10,740 nt of DNA, taken from assembly GCA_020252865.1 (NCBI GenBank), contig JADCCH010000316.1, positions 1-10,740 on the forward strand. The letters are read 5' to 3'. This DNA is from Methylobacterium sp. Lineage in GTDB: Bacteria; Pseudomonadota; Alphaproteobacteria; Rhizobiales; Beijerinckiaceae. Under the pieces are notes generated by a model. It saw nothing but the letters and a program-made list of their open reading frames with translations. It ran no database searches and was not told the DNA's origin. The position numbers and the translations under genes are program-made. Of this stretch, positions 6,936 through 10,740 are shown one piece after another (positions within the stretch are counted from its first letter, which is position 1; the number at the start of each line of letters is the position of its first letter).

Positions 6936-8191
6936 CGAGCAATCGCAAGGGCCATATCCGCATCACCTCGCACCCCGAACCGGGCGCGGCGAGCAACCGC
7001 CACCCCATCCATTGGGGCTCCCCGGACCCCGCGAAGCGCGGGCCCGTCATCGGCACGGTGTCCCGCCCGCAGGATCGCAATGTCATCGGCGCGCATGGCG
7101 GCACCTATTCGCTCTACCGGGCGCTTGCGGTGTCATCCGGCGCGCTCAACGCGCAAGCCCGGGCTGATTTTACCAACACCGAGCCGGTGGCGAATATTGG
7201 CCCTTATCCGCAATGGGGCGAGCCGGGGCGGATCGTCTCGCTCGATCCGTTCGGCCATCGTGTCACCGAATACTACGCCCGCCAGATGGCCGAGGGGCTC
7301 GACCTGCGCCCCACCATCGCCATCACCAAGGCGCGCCTGCACCTGCCGGAAATCCGCGACGCCATGGCGAAGGGCGAACTCAGGCCCGATGGCGAGATCC
7401 TGAAGGAAAAAGGCGATATCGCCGTCACCAAGATCGCGATCGATCCGGTCTGGTGGCTGCCGGGCCTCGCCGAGCGCTTCGACACCACCGAAAAGGCCCT
7501 GCGCCGCACGCTCTTCGAGGAAACCGGCGGCATGTATCCGGAACTTGTGACGCGACCGGACATGCAGGTGTTCCTGCCGCCCATCGGCAACATCACGGCC
7601 TATGTCATGGGCGATGTGGCCGCACTGGCGAAGCCGCGAACGCGCATCACCTGCCGCGTGCATGACGAATGCAACGGCTCGGATGTGTTCGGGTCGGATA
7701 TCTGCACCTGCCGGCCCTATCTCATCCACGGCATCGAGGAATGCGTGCGCGCCGCGCAGAACAAGGGCGTGGGGCTTATCGTCTACAATCGCAAGGAGGG
7801 CCGTGCCCTGGGCGAGGTGACGAAATTCCTCGTCTACAATGCCCGCAAGCGGCAGGAAGGCGGCGACCAGGCCGCCACCTATTTCGAACGCACGGAATGC
7901 GTGGCCGGCGTGCAGGATGCGCGCTTCCAGCAATTGATGCCGGATGTGCTGCACTGGCTGGGCATCACGCATATCGAGCGGTTCATCTCGATGTCGAACA
8001 TGAAGTTCGATGCGCTGACGAATTCCGGCATTTCCATCGGCGAGCGGGTGCCGATCCCGGACGGGCTCATCCCCGATGACGCCAATGTCGAGATGGAGGC
8101 GAAGAAGGCAGCCGGCTACTATGCGCCGGATGGCGCACCGGATCATGAAAAGCTGGAGCGGGTGGTTGGCCGTGACCTCGAAAAATTCTGA
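6932..8191 (+). CDS. urc1: GTP cyclohydrolase II-like protein, URC1 family (uracil catabolism)
   Basis: This 419-residue protein has a RibA-like C-terminal half (about 238-397) behind an N-terminal half that RibA lacks. The GTP cyclohydrolase II zinc site is intact: RVHDECNGSDVFGSDICTC (242-260) gives Cys247, Cys258 and Cys260 with the same spacing as Cys54, Cys65 and Cys67 of E. coli RibA. YNRKEGRALGE (285-295) matches YHRQEGRNIG, Tyr302 matches RibA Tyr105, and Asp329-x-Arg331 may match the catalytic Asp126/Arg128, six residues further on. The N-terminal part has HIRITSHP, HPIHWGS, NVIGAHGGTYSLYRALAV and TNTEPVANIGPYPQW. This pattern is that of the URC1/urg1 family, needed for uracil breakdown in Lachancea and Aspergillus, where a pyrimidine nucleotide ring is thought to be opened. 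The ATG at 6932 is preferred because family members start just before the HIR-TSHP motif and because of the ATGA junction; 6896 is an in-frame alternative. Automatic annotation as riboflavin RibA would probably be wrong here. Confidence 0.88.
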   Translation: MTSNRKGHIRITSHPEPGAASNRHPIHWGSPDPAKRGPVIGTVSRPQDRNVIGAHGGTYSLYRALAVSSGALNAQARADFTNTEPVANIGPYPQWGEPGRIVSLDPFGHRVTEYYARQMAEGLDLRPTIAITKARLHLPEIRDAMAKGELRPDGEILKEKGDIAVTKIAIDPVWWLPGLAERFDTTEKALRRTLFEETGGMYPELVTRPDMQVFLPPIGNITAYVMGDVAALAKPRTRITCRVHDECNGSDVFGSDICTCRPYLIHGIEECVRAAQNKGVGLIVYNRKEGRALGEVTKFLVYNARKRQEGGDQAATYFERTECVAGVQDARFQQLMPDVLHWLGITHIERFISMSNMKFDALTNSGISIGERVPIPDGLIPDDANVEMEAKKAAGYYAPDGAPDHEKLERVVGRDLEKF

Positions 8192-9404
8192 GGCCGCCGC
8201 GCTGCTCAGCGCCTCCGCCGTTCGGACAAAAGCACACCAGATCCTTGCCCTCGCCAAGGCCGATGAACTCGCCCATTTCCGGGTCGATCTGGCACGCCTG
8301 CCGGCGGTGGCGGCCCTCGTGGCGGAGGTGACACGGCAGGCCTATCCGACGCTGGAGGTGCCCTTTCACGCGCGCTGGCGGCATTTTTTGCATGGCGGGC
8401 GGGATCGCTGGGCGGAACTCGATGCGGAAACACGTTGGCCGAGCCCCGCCGAGCGCGCCCGCGCGGCTTTCGATCTCGTGATCGTCTCCGTGCTGCTCGA
8501 TGCCGGAGCGGGTGCCGCCTGGCGTTACCGCGATCCCCGGAACGGGATCGCGATCGGCCGCTCGGAAGGCCTCGCGCTTGCAAGCTTCGACATGATGGCC
8601 GCCGGCGCCTTTTCGGATGATCCCGCGGAGCCCCTTCGCGCCGATGCGACGCGGCTTGCGGGTCTTTCGGTTGAACAGCTCGCGGCGGGGTTTCAGGTCG
8701 GGCCCGAAAATCCGCTGGAGGGCCTTGAGGGCCGTGCGAACCTCCTCAATGCGCTGGGTCGCGCCGTGCTCGCCGATCCTGCGATGCGCGACCCCGCCGG
8801 CCGGGCGCGACCGGGCGCGCTGTTCGATGGGCTGACGCGAGGCGGTCGGATCAAACTCCCTGCTGCCGAGATTCTCGCGGCGGTTCTCCGGCATTTCGGG
8901 CCGATCTGGCCGTCGCGCCTCAGCCTTGGCGGTATGCCGCTCGGCGACACCTGGCGCCACCCGCTGCTGGAGGATGGCAGCGAGACCGGCTCACTGGTTC
9001 CTCTCCACAAGCTCTCGCAATGGTTGTCCTACTCGCTGATCGAACCGCTTCAGGCCGCGGGAATCTCCGTGACGGAAATCGACGGCCTCACGGGGCTTGC
9101 GGAGTACCGGAATGGTGGCCTGTTTCTGGATGGTGGCGTCATCGTGCCGAAGGAACCGGGCATCCTCACGGCAGCGCATCCTCCGTATTCCACCGTCATC
9201 ATCGAGTGGCGGGCGCTCACCGTCGCCTTGCTGGATGACATCGCGCCCCTGGTGCGCGAGACTCTGGGGGTTGCCGAGGCGGATTTTCCGCTGGCGCGCG
9301 TGCTGGAGGGCGGAACCTGGGCCACGGGCCGCAGGCTCGCCCGCGAGCGCCGCCCCGATGGCGGCCCGCCGCTCCGGATCGTGAGCGACGGCACCGTGTT
9401 TTGA
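8172..9404 (+). CDS. urc4: DUF1688 protein, URC4/urg3 family (uracil catabolism)
   Basis: The 410-residue soluble protein has no signal peptide or membrane segment and belongs to the DUF1688 (URC4/urg3) family, whose enzymatic role is unsettled. Characteristic stretches are SASAVRTKAHQIL near 13-25, VPFHARWRHF at 63-72, DLVIVSVLLDAGAGAAWRYRD at 101-121, SEGLALASFDMM at 131-142, GETWRHPLL-like GDTWRHPLL at 258-266, LHKLSQWLSYSLIEPL at 278-293 and LTGLAEYRNGGLF at 306-318. In Lachancea, loss of URC4 is reported to cause ribosylurea build-up, placing it late in the pathway. No start codon fits better than GTG at 8172, where the family N-terminus begins. TTG at 8166 is the alternative, seven bases after GGAG. 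An upstream ATG would lengthen the protein into unrelated sequence read from urc1. The gene overlaps urc1 by 20 bases, so the two are probably translationally coupled. Confidence 0.88.
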   Translation: MTSKNSEAAALLSASAVRTKAHQILALAKADELAHFRVDLARLPAVAALVAEVTRQAYPTLEVPFHARWRHFLHGGRDRWAELDAETRWPSPAERARAAFDLVIVSVLLDAGAGAAWRYRDPRNGIAIGRSEGLALASFDMMAAGAFSDDPAEPLRADATRLAGLSVEQLAAGFQVGPENPLEGLEGRANLLNALGRAVLADPAMRDPAGRARPGALFDGLTRGGRIKLPAAEILAAVLRHFGPIWPSRLSLGGMPLGDTWRHPLLEDGSETGSLVPLHKLSQWLSYSLIEPLQAAGISVTEIDGLTGLAEYRNGGLFLDGGVIVPKEPGILTAAHPPYSTVIIEWRALTVALLDDIAPLVRETLGVAEADFPLARVLEGGTWATGRRLARERRPDGGPPLRIVSDGTVF

Positions 9405-9416
9405 ACGAGGCCGAAC

Positions 9417-9437
9417 AGGGCTCCCCGCAGGGGCCCT
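9417..9437 (+). promoter_or_regulatory. Short hairpin upstream of upp
   Basis: AGGGCTCC at 9417-9424 can pair with GGGGCCCT at 9430-9437 (eight pairs, one G-U) around a five-base loop. It lies in the 53-base urc4-upp gap, 12 bases before the upp ribosome-binding region, and no T run follows. It could be an attenuator, an RNA processing site or a stabiliser that sets upp expression apart from urc4, but a chance fold is also possible. Confidence 0.25.
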
Positions 9438-9444
9438 CGAAGAC

Positions 9445-9455
9445 AGGATAGAGGA
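9445..9455 (+). promoter_or_regulatory. Tandem ribosome-binding site of upp
   Basis: Two purine patches precede the upp ATG at 9458. AGGA at 9445-9448 is nine bases away, a normal distance. GAGGA at 9451-9455 is only two bases away. The first is the likely functional site. The presence of its own clear site shows that upp does not depend on overlap coupling, unlike most genes upstream. Confidence 0.5.
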
Positions 9456-9457
9456 CC

Positions 9458-10087
9458 ATGCAGGGCGTCACGATCGTCAAACACCCCCTCGTGCAGCACA
9501 AGCTCTCGCTGATGCGTGACAGGACCCGCTCGACATCGGGCTTCCGCCAGCTTGTGCGCGAGATCGCCATGCTGCTGGCCTATGAGGTGACGCGCGAATT
9601 GCCGATGACCACGCAACGTATCGAGACGCCCCTGCAGGCGATGGATGCGCCGATGATCGACGGCAAGAAGCTCGTGCTGGCCCCCATCCTGCGTGCAGGC
9701 CTCGCTTTGGCCGAGGGCATGCTCGAGCTGATCCCGGCTGCGCGTGTCGCCCATATCGGCCTCTACCGCGACCATGATACGCTGGAAGCGATCGAATATT
9801 TCTTCAAGGCACCGCAGGATCTCGCGGATCGCCTGATCATCGTCACGGACCCGATGCTGGCGACCGGCAATTCGGCAACCGCGGCCATCGAGCGGCTGAA
9901 GGCCCGCGGCGCGCATGACATCCGCTTCGTCTGCCTGCTGGCAGCGCCGGAAGGTATCGCCCAGATGCAGGCCCAGCATCCGGATGTGCCGATCTGGACC
10001 GCGGCAATCGACGAAAAGCTCAATGAGAAGGGCTATATCGTGCCCGGCCTCGGCGATGCCGGCGACCGGCTCTACGGCACGCATTGA
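9458..10087 (+). CDS. upp: Uracil phosphoribosyltransferase
   Basis: Upp joins uracil and PRPP to give UMP and pyrophosphate in the cytoplasm. The 209-residue length matches E. coli Upp (208). The PRPP loop is [13 protein letters not shown] at 128-140, with Asp131 and Thr136-Gly137. The uracil-binding end is [16 protein letters not shown] at 193-208, and [13 protein letters not shown] (76-88) and GLYRD (101-105) are typical. It could serve simple uracil salvage. Here it sits directly after urc1 and urc4, matching the fungal sets in which a uracil phosphoribosyltransferase (FUR1/URC6, urg2) makes the UMP that enters the URC breakdown path. Its role may therefore be catabolic, perhaps with salvage as well. 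A strong hairpin follows six bases after its stop. Confidence 0.97.
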   Translation: MQGVTIVKHPLVQHKLSLMRDRTRSTSGFRQLVREIAMLLAYEVTRELPMTTQRIETPLQAMDAPMIDGKKLVLAPILRAGLALAEGMLELIPAARVAHIGLYRDHDTLEAIEYFFKAPQDLADRLIIVTDPMLATGNSATAAIERLKARGAHDIRFVCLLAAPEGIAQMQAQHPDVPIWTAAIDEKLNEKGYIVPGLGDAGDRLYGTH

Positions 10088-10093
10088 GACACC

Positions 10094-10118
10094 TTCCGCG
10101 CTTTCAAAAGGCGTGGAA
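10094..10118 (+). terminator. Hairpin after upp, probable operon-end structure
   Basis: TTCCGCGCTTT at 10094-10104 pairs along its whole length with AAGGCGTGGAA at 10108-10118 (eleven pairs, two of them G-U) around a three-base CAA loop. It begins six bases after the upp stop. No T run follows, so it is not a textbook intrinsic terminator. It may be a weak terminator or a 3'-end-protecting structure left after Rho-dependent termination. The position and the 99-base gap to the next gene support a transcription boundary here. Confidence 0.4.
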
Positions 10119-10131
10119 CTGGGTCTACATT
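10103..10131 (+). promoter_or_regulatory. Weak candidate promoter for the exported nucleotidase gene
   Basis: TTCAAA at 10103-10108 and TACATT at 10126-10131 are 17 bases apart and loosely resemble -35 and -10 elements, about 55 bases before the ATG at 10187. The -35 box overlaps the right part of the upp hairpin. Matches are poor and the sequence could be chance. No operator-like palindrome was seen in the gap. Confidence 0.15.
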
Positions 10132-10186
10132 CAAGGCGAAAAGGGTGGCCGTTCCGGTGCCCGCGACAATCCCGGAGTTCACGAGC

Positions 10187-10740
10187 ATGAGCGAGATCAA
10201 CAGGCGCGACGCCTTCAGGATTGCGGTCGCGGGCGGGCTCGCCGCGACGACGATCTTGGCCGGCAGCGCCGAGGAAGCGCTCGCGCAGGCGGCAAGCCAG
10301 GGCGCGACGCCCACCTTCCGGCTGCTGCTGGTCAACGACATCTACAAGATGGGCGAAGTGGCCGGGAAGGGCGGCTTCGCCCGGCTGGCCGCCATCGCGC
10401 GGGCAGAAAAGACGGGCCCCGTGCCCTGCTTCTACGCGCATGCCGGCGACATGTATTCGCCGTCACTGATGTCCGGATTCGATCAGGGCGCGCATACGGT
10501 GGAACTCTTGAACGTGGTGCCGCCGGATGTGTTCGTGCCCGGCAACCACGAATTCGATTTCGGCAAGGAGATTTATCTCAAGCGGCGCGCGGAAGCCAAG
10601 TCATTGTTCATGGCGGCGAACCTGCGCAACGCGGATGGCTCGCCGCTCCCAGGCCATGAGGATCGCAGGATCTTCGAGATGGGCCCGATCAAGCTCGGCG
10701 TCTTCGGCGTGGCGCTCGCCAATACGCCGCTGATGTCCTC
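10187..10740 (+). CDS. Tat-exported 5'-nucleotidase-like metallophosphatase, N-terminal part (partial)
   Basis: The first 184 residues are present; the gene runs off the window. The N-terminus is a twin-arginine signal: NRRDAF at 5-10, a hydrophobic stretch to about 26, and a likely cleavage after ALA (31-33), so the enzyme should act in the periplasm. The mature part matches the calcineurin-like phosphoesterase fold of UshA-type 5'-nucleotidases: VNDIYKM at 49-55, AHAGDMYSPS at 84-93 (metal ligand Asp88), and PGNHEFDFG at 118-126 (Asn120, His121). At motif one the usual D-x-H is D-x-Y (Asp51, Tyr53), so one expected metal-ligand His is replaced. GGAG at 10174-10177, nine bases before the ATG, sets the start. 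By context it would free nucleosides from nucleotides for the importer encoded upstream. Broad phosphoesterase or cyclic-nucleotide activity is possible. The C-terminal substrate domain is not visible. Confidence 0.88.
   Translation, partial: MSEINRRDAFRIAVAGGLAATTILAGSAEEALAQAASQGATPTFRLLLVNDIYKMGEVAGKGGFARLAAIARAEKTGPVPCFYAHAGDMYSPSLMSGFDQGAHTVELLNVVPPDVFVPGNHEFDFGKEIYLKRRAEAKSLFMAANLRNADGSPLPGHEDRRIFEMGPIKLGVFGVALANTPLMS

Noticed and set aside
6932..8191. Reading urc1 as the riboflavin-synthesis enzyme RibA
   Set aside because: It is about twice the length of RibA, with an N-terminal half that RibA (and RibB of RibBA fusions) lacks. It sits with urc4 and upp rather than with riboflavin genes.
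9050..10441. Antisense open frame of 463 codons across urc4, upp and the nucleotidase
   Set aside because: It spans three recognisable + strand genes and an intergenic gap, and has no family motif; it is a shadow frame.
10084..10659. Overlapping + strand open frame running through the nucleotidase start
   Set aside because: It starts at a TTG inside the upp end and is Arg/Gly-rich without motifs. The overlapping frame from 10187 has a Tat signal and metallophosphatase motifs.
1..10740. CRISPR arrays, insertion sequences, tRNA or rRNA genes, attachment sites
   Set aside because: No tandem repeat-spacer pattern, transposase-like frame, terminal inverted repeats or RNA-gene motifs were seen on reading through. 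Base composition looks even across the window, giving no sign of recent insertion.

Overview
The window is a dense, one-directional stretch of a GC-rich bacterial chromosome, with every gene on the + strand. Gene content, the trimeric-type purine nucleoside phosphorylase, the Tat-exported nucleotidase and the strong G/C third-position bias suggest an alphaproteobacterium, possibly of the Rhizobiales/Rhodospirillales kind. This placement is inferred from protein style and not proven. No mobile element, tRNA, rRNA or CRISPR array is visible, and no gap between genes exceeds about 100 bases.

Layout. (1) 1-2281: the tail of an ABC ATPase and two LivH/RbsC-type permeases of the BmpA-linked nucleoside importer family; the substrate-binding lipoprotein and the rest of the ATPase lie upstream of the window. 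(2) 2284-6843: a nucleoside breakdown block of cytidine deaminase (cdd), purine nucleoside phosphorylase, deoxyribose-phosphate aldolase (deoC), thymidine phosphorylase (deoA) and phosphopentomutase (deoB). (3) 6932-10087: a URC-type uracil catabolism block. It holds a GTP cyclohydrolase II-like protein (URC1 family), a DUF1688 protein (URC4/urg3 family) and uracil phosphoribosyltransferase (upp). (4) 10187 to the window end: the start of a Tat-exported 5'-nucleotidase-like metallophosphatase.

Genes from the ATPase to urc4 join by overlaps of 1 to 20 bases or gaps of 1 to 13 bases. The one wider gap, deoB to urc1, is exactly bridged by a 30-codon small ORF whose start overlaps the deoB stop and whose stop overlaps the urc1 start. 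upp follows after 52 bases. A strong hairpin just after upp probably marks the end of the operon, and the nucleotidase may be transcribed separately.

How the genes fit together (inference from family roles): the exported phosphatase would free nucleosides from external nucleotides and the ABC system would import them. Cdd deaminates cytidine compounds, and the two phosphorylases release bases and pentose-1-phosphates. DeoB and DeoC send the sugars to central metabolism. The released uracil would be re-phosphoribosylated by Upp and then degraded by the poorly understood URC1/URC4 route known from the yeast Lachancea kluyveri and from Aspergillus. The URC1-URC4-upp trio joined to a full nucleoside import and phosphorolysis operon is the most interesting content here.
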